A stretch of DNA of 64,000 nt from Phyto melanocephala (Eukaryota > Arthropoda > Insecta > Diptera > Rhinophoridae), in the NCBI GenBank assembly GCA_941918925.1, contig OW799233.1:73690578-73754577 (forward strand), given 5' to 3'. Positions 43,969 to 54,777 of the stretch are shown here, one piece after another. The notes under the pieces were generated by a model that did not search any database, was not told where the DNA came from, and saw nothing but the letters and a program-made list of their open reading frames with translations. The position numbers and the translations under genes were made by a program. How positions within the stretch are numbered: position 1 is the stretch's first letter; every line of letters begins with the position of its first letter.

Positions 43969-45129
43969 TTAGGTAAAGGTATTAAATACATCAGAATAAT
44001 TAAAATAATTCAGATAATTCAATTCATCTTTTAAGAATTCATAATTTACTTTAATTTCAACAAAATTTACTGTTTTAATACTACTTTGCCACCTTAATGG
44101 TCTTAATTCTCGTCTTGGCGGATCTTCAAACACGGCTTCACCATTGTTCGAGTCCAATCCAGTTACGTTTACAGGTCCATCAGCATTGCTATCACTGCCT
44201 TGACTATCAATGCAAACGACGTTATCGTTGACAATAGTTTTCCTTTTAACGGTGATATCATCATTTGAAATTTCTCCACTAGCGTTCCAGGCACGAATTT
44301 GATTAAGATGTCGTTTTATTAGTCTTTGGTTTTTTGAGAAAATACACATGTACGACTGAGGACCTACCCTACTCTTTACTGCCGCAGGAGACCAGCTTGC
44401 TTTATTCGGGTTCTTGTAGGAACGAATAAGAACTTTCTGACCTTCTTTAAACTCAACATTACGGTTTCCCCTGTGATATTGTATGCTCTTGTTTTGAGAG
44501 TCTATTATTCCCACTACTGTGGATGCGGGTTTTAAATGACTGAACCTTGTTTTGACACTCCTACCAAGAAAAAGTTTCGCCGGAGATTCACCCGTTGTAC
44601 AGTGGCTTGTTTTTCTGTAATCGATCAAAAATCGATTTATAATTATGGCAAGATCAACATCACCTTGACACTTTAAATTTGCAATTGTAGACTTTTTCAA
44701 GGTTTTTACAAAATTTTTAGCCTGCCCTTTAGTGGAGGGATGTCCAGGTGAGGTTAAAATATGCTTCACTCTGTTCAGTTTCAGAAAGCTTTTCAATTTA
44801 TCTGATGTGAACTGACGTCCGTTGTCGCTAACAAGTGTATCTGGCAGTCCGTATCTACAAAAAACTTCACGCAACTTGCAAATGGTGAAATTCGAAGTAA
44901 TATACTTCGTTTTGAATACTTCAACCCACTTTGAAAACGAATCTACGATGATGAACAAATACTGATCATTGATAGGTAAAGCAAAGTCTACATGTATTCT
45001 AGACCAAACAGAACTAGTAGGTACCCATGGCATTAAGTATCCCTTTTCCGGACTTGCCTGTAATTCTTGACAGGGTTTGCAATTTTTTACTACATTTTCA
45101 ATTTCATCATTAATGTTTGGCCACCGCAC
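43969..45129 (-). pseudogene. Integrase of the mag-like element; catalytic Glu replaced
   Basis: MRWPNINDEIENVVKNCKPC closes the zinc domain. The core has IHVDFALPINDQYLFIIVDS (first Asp) and DTLVSDNGRQF (second Asp). In the third block, GQAKNFVKTLKK stands where the family has GQAE-R-F, so the catalytic Glu is Lys. The C-terminal KLFLGRSVKTRFSHLKP, VEFKEGQKVLIRSY and the chromodomain-less tail follow. The rest of the frame is open for 386 residues. It cannot catalyse strand transfer as written. Confidence 0.88.
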
Positions 45130-45132
45130 ATA

Positions 45133-45846
45133 TCATCGAGCCATGGACTTAGTTTTGACAATACCAAAATGGGATTGGTGTAATTGTCTTAGTATTTTCA
45201 TTCGAAATTTGCTTGGAATTATAGTACGATAACCCCATAAGATACAGTCCTTTTCTACTGAAAGCTCTGAACATTTGTCCCTATACGGTGCAAATTCGCC
45301 ACCGCCATAATAAATTATTTTCCTATTATTAATAGCCTCAGCAATTTTTGATAAAATCGGATCCCTTCGGGTCTCCTTGGCTATATCCTTAAAACTTAAA
45401 TTAAGCATATTGTCGCTTTCGACATACTGAATATAACTACACTCCTGATAATCATCTGAAATTTCAGCCTGAGGCATTCGTGACAGATGATCCGCTTTAT
45501 TCGAGACACCTTTTATATGTTCAACATTGTAGTTGAAACCTGATAGGAAAAACGCCCATCTTTGCATGCGTGCCGATGCCATGATTGGTAGACCCTTCTT
45601 TTCTCCAAAAATGGAAATTAAAGGTTTATGATCTGTTTGTAATATAAACTTATTGCCAAGCAAGTATTGCTTTAGCTTCGTAACGCAAAATATTTTAGCC
45701 AAAGCTTCTTTTTCCAGTGTGCTATAATTAAGCTCACTTTTTGAAAGTGCACGTGAAGCGTATGATATTGTTCGCACAGAGCCATCTGAAAGCCTATGGG
45801 ATAAAATTCCCGCTACTGCATTATTACTCGCATCAGTGGTTAGCAC
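45133..45846 (-). pseudogene. RNase H and integrase linker of the mag-like element
   Basis: MLTTDASNNAVAGILSH has the first RNase H Asp, ELNYSTLEKEALAKIFCV the Glu, and FILQTDHKPLISIF the second Asp. HIKGVSNKADHLSRMP ends the domain. The C-terminus LRQLHQSHFGIVKTKSMAR begins the integrase HHCC domain, then a stop at 45133 separates it from the integrase frame at 45129. Confidence 0.85.
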
Positions 45847-46910
45847 GATTGGTAAAGCAGGATCAAAATATATCTATACTTGATCCGATGTAATATCTCG
45901 TTTCAAAGTTTCATATGCATTTTGACATTTTTGGGACCAAACAGATATAGAATCTTTTCTGAGCAATTCGTAAAATGGGTGAATCTTTTCAGCAAAATTG
46001 TTAATGAATTTAGAGTAATAATTAAACATACCAACTAAGGCCCTAAGTTGCGAAATATTATTCGGTATTGGTGTTTTTAAAATAGATGACACTCTGTCAG
46101 CGTTTTTACTTAGACCATTTTTATTTATGGTAAAACGTAGGTAAGATACTTGATCCTGAAAAAACTCACACTTTTTTGCCTTTATCCTAAGACCAACTGA
46201 TTTCAATCGATTTAAAACAGTTTTCAAATTTTGAATGTGATCTGCTAAATTTTTACCCGTGACGATAATGTTATCTTAATATACAGCTACACTAGGGATA
46301 TTCCTCAAAATATTTTCAATTGTCTTCTGAAATATGGCCGCTGCCGTTTTTATGCCAAAAGGCAATCGCATCATTTTCAAACATCCTATATGTGTGCTTA
46401 AAGTACACAAAAGTTGCGACTTCTCATCCAGCACTAATTGGTTATAAACCCTTGCCAAATATAGCTTCGTAAATAAATATCCACTTTGTAGTGACGCAAA
46501 AATTTCGTCAATTCGGGAAAGCGGACAATCAAATGTTTGTATAATGTGACTTTATAGTCACCACATAGTCTTATTTCACTGTTCGGTTTAAGAATGGGAA
46601 CAATAGGTGTACCCCAATCCGAATTGTGGACTCTTTCCAATATTCCTTCATTAATTAAATCATTTAGTTATGTCTCAATCTTTGCCTTCCACGGCAGTGG
46701 TAATGGCCTTGGTTTAAAAAATATAGGTTTGACACCCTCATCAATTTCTAAAGAAACTTTCGCATTTTTGTACTGTCCGAGTTGTCCACTAAAAATTTCC
46801 GAAAATTCATTTTTCAATTCACTACAGGTAATATCGTAATTGTATATCTCCATCGCCACGTTAACTTGCACTAAATCAAACATAAAAGATCTTAAAAAAT
46901 GTCCGTCCAA
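45847..46910 (-). pseudogene. Reverse transcriptase of the mag-like element, several frames
   Basis: Pieces in order from high coordinate: CSELKNEFSEIFSGQLG with FKPRPLPLPWKAKIE, then NSDWGTPIVPILKPNSEIRL with CGDYKV, CLKMMRLPFGIKTAAAIFQK (motif B), then 'AVY' directly followed by a stop and DN where the catalytic YLDD should be (about 46270-46280), then LKSVGLRIKAKKCEFFQ and LRALVGMFNYYSKFI. At least four frame changes; the active site is destroyed. Confidence 0.82.
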
Positions 46911-47178
46911 GAAGTGGAGGTGTATTGGTTTTAGTAACTACAACTTTTATATTCTTTTTGACACCTTGATATTCAACATTTGCGCGGTACTCACCAGCTA
47001 GTGGAATCTGATCACCGTTATAATTTAAATATAATGATGTTGATGGATTAAGTAATTTCCTATCATAATATTTTTCAAAAAACGATATTGGTAACAACGT
47101 GCATGATGCACCTGTATCACAAGTGGCCTTTACTTCAACTCCGTCAATGGTGACTTTCAATGTGTAAAGATCCGTCAA
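46876..47178 (-). pseudogene. Aspartic protease of the mag-like element
   Basis: VKATCDTGASCTLLPISFF holds the DTGA active site and TPPLLGRTFF the conserved partner strand. The open frame overlaps the RT linker. The active site is intact, but surrounding pol is broken. Confidence 0.8.
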
Positions 47179-47289
47179 GTCTTTATTTTCGACACTAAAA
47201 ATAGAAAAATCGTGAATTTCATTAGATTTACATATATTAGAGTTTAAGGGTTCTGATACGTATTTTACATCTTTTTTTGATCGACAAAT

Positions 47290-48097
47290 TCATGCCAGAT
47301 GTCCCTTTTTCCCGCATGAATGACACTTGCTGTCTTTGTACTTGCATGCTGACGAATTATGATTTTTCCAGCCGCAATGAGAGCATTTTGCACTCTGTGC
47401 TTTGTGATTTTCGTTGCCGTTGGAATGGTTGTTGTTGTTACCTCTGCTGTCAAATTTATTATTTCTGCCATCAGGATTGCTGCCTCTGTTGTATTTGTTG
47501 CCACCTCTGCCAACTGCGCCGTCACAACTTTGATTGCCATGCCATGTGTTGTGCTTTACATAATGTATGTCATTATCTTGTAGGTTATGTCTTTTAAATT
47601 TAGTTTCCAAAATTAGTGCTTTTTTTAACGCATTCTCTATTGTTAGATGCTCGTCCTCCTCACATAATCTTTTAAATATTTTGGACGGTAATTCAACAAT
47701 GAATTTATCCAAAACAAAAGCATCAAGATGGACTCCAAATTTGCAATTTAATGCCAGCTTCTTTACTTTAGCAAACCACGATGAAATACTTTCTTCTTCA
47801 CCAATGGTTGAAGAATGAAAACGCCTGCGTTCTTCAAAAATAATTGTAGGTGGTGTGTAATGACCTTTTAAAATTTCACACAATGCTTTGTACGTTTTTA
47901 ATGCCGGCGAGTCTGGGCTGCATAAACTATGCAGGACTCCATATGCCTCAGAGCCTATTGATTTTAATAAAATCGACTTCTTAATATTCAAGGCGTTCCT
48001 GCCAAATCTGCCATTTGTCTACAGATGGAATAAACTCTGGTGCTGACTGCGCCGACAATATAGTAAGAGGCAAATTGATTTCTCGGTTAGACGGCAT
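47290..48097 (-). pseudogene. Gag of the mag-like element
   Basis: ATG at 48097 starts PSNREINLPLTILSAQSAPE; a deletion/frameshift near 47990 joins it to KKSILLKSIGSEAYGVLHSL and a capsid domain (TIGEEESISSWFAKVKKLAL, VLDKFIVELPSKIFKRL). Two zinc knuckles end it: CSHCGWKNHNSSAC and CHSCGKKGHLA (the second is truncated by the frame end). The knuckle pair and 'LxxKxIxxLP' block fit the mag group. Confidence 0.82.
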
Positions 48098-48243
48098 TGT
48101 ATTTAGTTTACTTTGTTTGTTTTAAATTAAAATTATTATTTTTACATGGAATATATTTATATTCGTTTAATATCGCGCACTTTTTATTTAAATAGTTTTG
48201 ATGTGCAAGTAACAAAAATTTTTTTACTTCGTCGCCATTAATA

Positions 48244-48347
48244 TGCTATGTATTCAGCTTACGAGATGGAAAAAGACACGTGTATGCTTTCAGAGTTCAT
48301 GTAAAAGATATTAACAATATCAACACTAATTATGCTAATATCCAACA
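48244..48347 (-). mobile_element. 5' LTR (104 bp) of the mag-like element
   Basis: Same ends as 43779-43932 but shorter by 50 bp in the middle, flanked on the right by TTAGT. Confidence 0.85.
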
Positions 48348-48352
48348 TTAGT

Positions 48353-49110
48353 ATTTATTCAAAGCGCTTGTGCCACTGTCATCATTTAAGAAAATGAAGA
48401 CGCCGTAACTTGTGCTATGATATGAAGAAATTAGTCAGGAGATTTCCCAACTTAATTTAATAAGTCTTGCCTATATAATTTCATTGTTAAAATCGTGACA
48501 TGCGCACATATCTAGTAGTGTGTATAAGTATGTGCATTTTAGTTTTTGGTAGTTTTTTACATATATTTCATTCAATTTATATTAAAGCTTTTTAACCACA
48601 TTTAAACATTGTTGCTATTATCATTCGTTAGATATTATATAAATAGTTGTGAGAGAAAGTATTTCATTCTTGGGGGAAAAAACACTACCTCTGCTCCTAT
48701 CGTAACCATTTTTTGTTGTAATAAGGAAATTGTCATGAAAATTGCTTTTACAAAGTTTTAACTAAATTTCGTTTAAAGATTCCTATATATGACATCTAAA
48801 GTTTTTTTTGTATAAAGGATACTATGATCCCTGCTCCGATCCTATCCATTTTTTTTATCGAATAATGAAATTGTTATCAAAGTAACTCGTACAAAGTTTA
48901 AAGGGAATAGTTGACATAGTTCTTAAAATTTGTCATGTGTTAAATTTGTATAGGAAGTACCACGCCCACCTAAAAAATAAAACAAATATATAACCTTTGT
49001 CCGTTCGGAATGTAGACCTAGAGCTTTAGTGAAAAAGTTTTAATTTAAATAAGTAGTTTCAAAGAAAACTCAACAAAAATATTTATTATATTAGTATAGA
49101 AGTATAAATA
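48353..49110. other. No gene; contains a diverged tandem duplication
   Basis: A block with 'ctgctcctatcgtaaccatt', 'aaggaaattgtcat' and 'acaaagttt' at about 48690-48765 recurs diverged at 48830-48905 ('ctgctccgatcctatccatt'). A 'ccacgcccacct' word at 48960 recalls the interspersed repeats. Not otherwise classified. Confidence 0.4.
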
Positions 49111-49327
49111 CAGTGCGCTCGGGAAAACGTCAACTAATTAAAACCACGGGTGTTGACGTTTAAAAATGTAGAAGCTTTTAATAAAAAACATATTGATAGT
49201 GTGCTTTAAAACGTTTTTATTGACTATAAACTAAAACAAAACATAAAAAAATGCAAAAAAGGCTTTTAGCCTAACTAAAGGAACACATTTTAAAAGAGAT
49301 CACATTTCACATACATACTTATGCTTT

Positions 49328-50100
49328 AACAAGTAAGAGCGCTATATTCGGCCGTGCCGAATCTTATATATCCTTCACAACGTGTAGTCATGCAACAGTA
49401 GTTTGTATCACCATTCATCCCATATGAAATACGTACATACATATAAAAAACATACATATATAAAAACATTCCATTGTAAAATTATAAATTTACGTATGTA
49501 TGTTAAAAAAAAATATAAAAAAAAATTTAAAAAAAATTAAAAAAAAAAAATTTTAAAAAAATAATTAAAATATAAAACAAAAAAATAAAAAAAAATAAAA
49601 AAAATTAAAAAAAAAAAATAAAAAAAATTAAAAAAAAAAATAAAAAAAATTGAAAAACAAAATAAAAATAATATATTAAATAAAAAACAAAAAATATAAA
49701 AAAATAAAAAAAAAATATATAAAAAAATTTTTTTTGGCTCAGCTGGGATTCGAACCCACGTTTACTCTAACCAAAATACAAGTTTGTATGTATGTATGTT
49801 GTTGTTGTAATGTTGTTTTTGTGAAAAAAAATCGAGCTGGTCGTGGGTTTTTGCTCATATCTCAGTTGTTTATGTACCGATGTTTCTGATTTTCAATACC
49901 GATCTACTCCCGAATATTTCTGATATTTTAATACCTCACCCGGGTCCAAGCGATTTCGAGGGTCTTCAAAAAGTTGATTTCAACACACACGGTCAGACGG
50001 ACAGAGCTTAATCGACTCCCCCATTCATAAGCTTTCAGAAAATATACACTTTATGGGGTCGGAAATGAAAATTGTAGAAATTTCACACGGAATGACAAAT
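49328..50100 (-). repeat. Interspersed repeat copy D
   Basis: It starts 'aacaagtaagagcgctatattc' with terminal hairpin ATTCGGC-cgt-GCCGAAT (49346-49362). An A-rich low-complexity tract lies at 49505-49730. A tRNA-like stretch at 49732-49770 reads on the minus strand 'tggttagag', 'gggttcgaatccc' and 'agctgagcca'. The distal end diverges after 'cggaatgacaaa'. Confidence 0.7.
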
Positions 50101-50766
50101 GTACTACAAGTGAACACCCTTAATACATGGCCTTTTGTTGACCAAACGGACAACAAATGATTTTGAATTCTCATTTGGTTTATTCGTAAGTATGTATAAG
50201 TGTACTAATTTGGAATGTAGTAGAGCGGTTCAGACAAGAATATGTCCAACTTGGTGTTACGAAAGTAATTCCAAGCCAGGTCCTCAAATTAATATTTGAG
50301 TGCCACTTCACACAGTGGCTTGGCTGACTGTTTCGCCACAGCGGCTTCGGATGACTGTCTCGTTAAGTTAGAAATAAGGCAATTGCAGTATTAGAGGAAA
50401 CGTAGAGATAAGGAAATTGTAGAACCGTAGAAATAAGGCGATTGTAGTATTGTAAGAAGCGTAGAGTTAAATTGTTATGTTGTAGGCATTAATCATAATT
50501 TATTACCAAGTGAGTTCGCCGCTTCACCGTTACCGATCCCGTTTACCGAGAAGTTCGCCACTTCACCGGGCGACTTACGAATTATCACCGTTACTGATCC
50601 CGTTCATCGAGTAAGTTTGCCACTTCACCGTTACCGATCTTATTTACGACACATCATCATAACTGATCCTGATGCCAAACGATTCTAGCCGATGCCGATC
50701 CAGCTCACCCAGCAACTCCCGACATATCACAATTGCCACAAATAAATCGTTGTACTTAATATTTAT
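50101..50766. other. Unassigned; short GC-richer repeats inside the Tigger element
   Basis: At about 50510-50650 the words 'gttcgcc(g/a)cttcaccg' and 'ttac(c/t)gatcccgtt' alternate three times. Together with 'aataaatcg' signals this could be a solo LTR, but no TG...CA ends with target duplication were found. Confidence 0.35.
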
Positions 50767-51780
50767 TTATAAATCGAAACGTATAAATAAAGTGAATTCT
50801 ATTGTCAACTCCAAATAAGGGTAAAAATTGGTTGACCTTTGACACGACTGAACTACCTCAGCCTTTGACAAAACCGTATTGAGCCTAATCCAAAGCTCGA
50901 CAGCTTCGTTTGCTTTTATTGGATGTACATTATCCAGTAGAACATCTTTAAAAAGCGACAAAACTTAGGGTTTATTTAATGAAGTAGATCAACTACGAGC
51001 TCCATTTGTTGTTTTAATTCCGAGTTTATTTTTTCTTTCAATATGCTTAACGGAATATCTTACTTCCGTGAAACGCAAAACAGTTTGCCAGCATTTTGCC
51101 AATGTATCTTTGCTAGCTTAATTCCATGCGGCTTCTAAAAGCATAACAGAATCCCTTAATGTAACAGCTTTCATCGAATCTACTAGATGTGATTTTTTTG
51201 CTGCTATCATGGCTAGAAGACTCTATAATACAGCTTCGTTATTTTTATCCCGTTTTGATCCATTGGTTAAAAAGTGGGGTTACATTCGGAGAAAAAAACA
51301 TTGTTAATTCACTTGGATGAGACGCAGCATTGTCTATCTGAATGAGTGCTTTAACTGGAAAGTTCTTTTTAAAAAAAATCTGTTACCTAAAATAAGAAAA
51401 TATAAGCTATTAAAAGCGATATTTATTCTGCAGCAGAACAGATATTAACCTGTGGCACAAAGGATTTGTAAAACCAATCGTACTCAATTGGGCAGTTATA
51501 ATTTTTGAAAACGCGTGGATTTTTTGCCTTCCCAATCACCAACAATTTAAGCTTATGATTTCCGGAAGCATTAGCACAACATAAAAAAGTAACGCGTTGT
51601 TTTTCTGTTTTTACGCCCGGAGCAGTCCTTTTGGCACTTGATACGTAAGACTTTTCTGGCAAAATTTTCCAACTCTGATGCTCTTAATGTCTTTTTTTCT
51701 GCCGGACCGGAAATTTTTTTTTCATTTTTATCTTGCTAATTGTTGATTTTGAAATACTATTTTGCATGGCTTAAAATACC
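50767..51780 (-). pseudogene. Tigger-type (pogo) transposase, DDE part, broken
   Basis: The minus strand gives MPEKSYVSSAKRTAPGVKTE, VTFLCCANASGNHKLKLLVI and GKAKNPRVFKN (51423-51662), a Tigger/jerky signature. It then continues in shifted frames with VKALIQIDNAASHP (the second catalytic Asp in 'DNAxSHP'), PNVTPLF and PMDQNGIK (the third Asp in 'QPxDQG'), and AVTLRDSVMLLEAAW. The remainder to 50767 is poorly conserved. Several stops and shifts occur. Known role of the family: cut-and-paste at TA sites. Confidence 0.8.
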
Positions 51781-51905
51781 GCACTGGCACCCTTATCTAA
51801 TAAATCACAAATATTTGCTTTTTCTTATAATTTAAGCACTTTCGGTTGTTTTGAGAAAATTTTGGTAATGTGATACTTACGAGAACAAAAAAGCAACTGA
51901 ACATA

Positions 51906-53777
51906 AACAAGTAAGAGCACTATATTCGGCTGTGCCGAATCTTTTATACCCACCACCAATTTTGTGTACATTTAAAGCACAATATTTCTTATTTTGTTAA
52001 TCATTATGGAATAATCAATTTATAATAAAATATGTATCACTTTCTTTGTAGAGGGTGGTTAAATTTTAAGGGCCCATGTTGAAGGTGAACTACACCTAGT
52101 CTTTAAATTTGTTTTCTGCATTTCATTTGACATTTCTCAATCTCAAACTTACTCAATTTGATCCGTGGAAAGATACGCAAGTGAGCAACGCTTTAAAGTT
52201 ATTCAGGTTTTTTAAAAAATGGGCGTTCAAATCAAAATGCATTTTGTGCACTTCGTAATTCTTTTGATCAACATAATCGTTCAAATTCGTCCACAATCGG
52301 GAGAATTGTAAAAAATATTTAAATTTCTGCAAAACAGGTCTGTATAAAATGTTAGAAAATCTGTGAATGCCTTCTTAGTTCGTTGAATGGGAACCACTGC
52401 TGGTTTTTGCGATAGAGTGGCAAAAGAGAAGTCAACGTCGCCTCATCATCATGCCCAACAATTGAGCATCAACATTGTCATTGAAAATTTGGACCATCAG
52501 ATAGAGAAGTGGCACCAAGGATGGGGGGGGGGGGGGGCATTTGGCCGATATTTTGTTAAATACATAATTGAACCATACAAATATTATAATTATAAAAATA
52601 AATAATAATAATATCCTAAATAATTTGTGTTTTATTTAAATTCAACATCGGTCCTTAAAATTTAACCACCCTTTATAACTTCGATATGCTACTAAAATGC
52701 TTTTGTAAATGTAGTCTTTCAATGAAAGTGGGCGTTAAAGTAGGCGTGTCAATAAAGTTTCTGCTAATAAATACAACTTAGATATTTAAATATAGTCCTT
52801 TATTTTCCCAAAAACTTTGTCAATAGAAAAGTTACATGAATTTAAGATAAGCCGTTATATGGGAGGTAGGCGTTAAAGTGGGAGTGTCACCCAAACTTTT
52901 TGGCACAGCAATTGCATTGATTTGAAGGATATACCTAGCAAATTTGATCATCATACCTCTAATTTTGTCGGTTTTATGAGCTTTTAAATTTCATTAACGG
53001 TAGATAACGTGAAAAGTGGGCGTTATAGTAGGCGTGTCAAAGTTGTTTTTGCTAATGAGTACAACTAAGGTATTTCAATATAGCCCTTTATTATTCCAAA
53101 ATCTTTATTACTAGAGAAATTATATGAATTTTAAGTAAAACGTTATATGGGAGGTGGGCGTAAAAGTGGGCGTGGCACATTGATTTTCCGTGTCAAAAAA
53201 GCCTCTCACCAAAAAGCAAAGTGTGCAAAATTTCAGAGTCGTACATCCAATTTTGTTGCTTTTATGACGTTTTTGTTTTTAAATATACCGAAAAATACAC
53301 TGTGCGGTATAAATTTTCGTACATTTTGATCGATAACTCCTCTCCTAATGCATAGATTTAGATAATTTTCGGGGAAAAATATTGTTTTTACTCAGGAAAT
53401 ATATATTCGGAGTTTCATGAGTCTACGTTAATGCGTTTGGACACAATTCCATTTTATTCGATGTTCGAAGGACACGGTTTTTTCGACCTACTCTTGCTTT
53501 TCGAGCTATAACTCTCTTCCTAATATTCCGATTTAGCCCATTTTCAAACCTTGTCTATAAGAAAGATTCTGGCAAAATTTGAGCCCCCTAGCTTTTTCGG
53601 TGTGACCTCTATCGTGCTTTCAACAGACGGACGGACATAGCTAGATCGTCATCAAATCAAACCCTGATTCAGAATATATATACTTTATGGGGTCTAAAAT
53701 GGATATTTCGATGTGTTACAAACGGAATGACAAAATGAATATACCCCCACCATTTTTTTGGTGGCGGGTATAAAAAG
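51906..53777 (-). repeat. Interspersed repeat copy E, carrying a mariner-like MITE
   Basis: The reverse of copy A: 'aacaagtaagagcac', hairpin ATTCGGC-tgt-GCCGAAT (51924-51940), two blocks with 'gtgggcgttaaagtaggcgtg', and at the far end 'gctagatcgtcatcaaat' and 'ttggtggcgggtataaaaa'. The nested element 52051-52673 interrupts it. Confidence 0.75.
52051..52673 (+). mobile_element. mariner-like MITE with transposase remnants
   Basis: Inverted ends ('ggtggttaaattttaagg' left, complement right) are flanked by TA at 52049-52050 and 52674-52675. In copies A and F the same site is unoccupied ('ctttgta|taacttcg' in matching orientation). Inside, shifted plus-strand frames give ASEQRFKVIQVF, a DUF4817-like HTH start, and near the right end GGGHLADILLNT, a typical transposase C-terminus. 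A run of 14 G lies at 52523-52536. The internal DDE region is deleted. Confidence 0.85.
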
Positions 53778-54032
53778 ACAACACATATAGATACAATTTC
53801 TTTTCTATTCTACATACTTATAAGAGGAATACCATAATTTCTGAACTTATTTCAAAAAATAAATCTATGTGTGTCAAAACTGTGTATTTTAACTGTTGCT
53901 AAATTCAAAATGTTGGTTTATTTAAAGTTAACGTTTTAGAGCTTTGTGGTTTGGTTGACGTTTTAGAATAGACAATGTAATAAATTAAAGATTGACGTTT
54001 TGGGATGTTGACGTTTTCCCGAGTGCACTGTA

Positions 54033-54736
54033 TACCCATATAATAATAAATTTTAATAAAAGTTACTATGGGAAAGCTATAAATAACATTTAAATTTATT
54101 TTGTTTGGCCTTTAATTTCATACCTTATCTTTATTTCGAACGCGGTTTAGCTTTTTTATTTTAAAATCTGGTCACACTGCTGATATATTTGTTTATTTTT
54201 AGACAATGCCTGTAAGACAGTGATGCAAAATGTAACACAATTAGGCCATTTGAATGCCCTGTTGTACTTTCTTACCTATTTTGGTTCTATCACCTCAAAA
54301 TAAAATTTATTACTTCAAATAGTTTATTACAATTTTTAACGTAAATATTATGATAAAGGATTAGAACAATTTTTATTAAATTCACGACAAAAATGTTAAA
54401 TGTAAAATATACATACATATTTATAATAGAGATAAAATATTTACTGCCTTATTAATAAAAATTATAAAGGTGTATAAAACGTTTATAAATAAGCCCCTTA
54501 AAAACCTTTGATAATTTGTATGAATAGGGCCATTAAAGCACAAGTTACTTTATTTGCGATATCTTTTTCCTTTTACAACGACTGGTCTATTTTTTATGTA
54601 TCCTTTCCTGCGTTTCGTATTCTGAAAAGAGAAAAAATATTTATATTTTCAATAAGCATATATTAGTCTATGTATATATCGTTCACTAAAATGAAAAAAT
54701 ACCTAGAAAAAAAACCTCGAACTTTCCCAAAAAAAT
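54033..54736. other. No gene; AT-rich
   Basis: No repeat end or coding block recognised. Confidence 0.45.
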
Positions 54737-54777
54737 GGTGAAATGGGCTAAACCGGAATATAAGAAAGAGAATTATA
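54737..54777 (+). repeat. Interspersed repeat copy F, left stub
   Basis: 'aaatgggctaaaccggaatat' and 'agagaattat' match copy A near 21630-21665, up to the Tc1-like insertion. Confidence 0.6.

Larger units (their letters stand above)
43779..48347 (-). mobile_element. mag-like Ty3/gypsy retrotransposon, dead
   Basis: Short LTRs (43779-43932 and 48244-48347) are flanked by the 5-bp duplication TTAGT (43774-43778 and 48348-48352). gag, protease, RT, RNase H and integrase run on the minus strand in many frames. The polypurine tract (minus 'aagaaggggca') directly precedes the 3' LTR, and a primer site TGGCGACGAAGT lies inside the 5' LTR. Confidence 0.88.
49111..54030 (-). mobile_element. Tigger/pogo-type DNA transposon with nested repeats
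   Basis: The inverted termini 'cagtgcgctcgggaaaacgt' and 'cagtgcactcgggaaaacgt' (right end complemented) are flanked by TA at 49109-49110 and 54031-54032. 'ttgacgttt' words recur near both ends. The interior has a minus-strand Tigger transposase pseudogene. Repeats D (49328-50100) and E (51906-53777) are inserted on either side of it. Confidence 0.88.

Noticed and set aside
47277..47597. Cys-rich 106-codon plus-strand frame
   Set aside because: It is the complement of the Gag zinc-knuckle region; the Cys content is a shadow of the minus-strand coding.
49732..49770. A functional tRNA gene
   Set aside because: Only box B and part of box A are present; no anticodon arm or acceptor pairing.
52523..52536. 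Run of 14 G as a possible G-quadruplex
   Set aside because: A single homopolymer inside a decayed MITE; more likely replication slippage or sequencing artefact than a regulatory structure.
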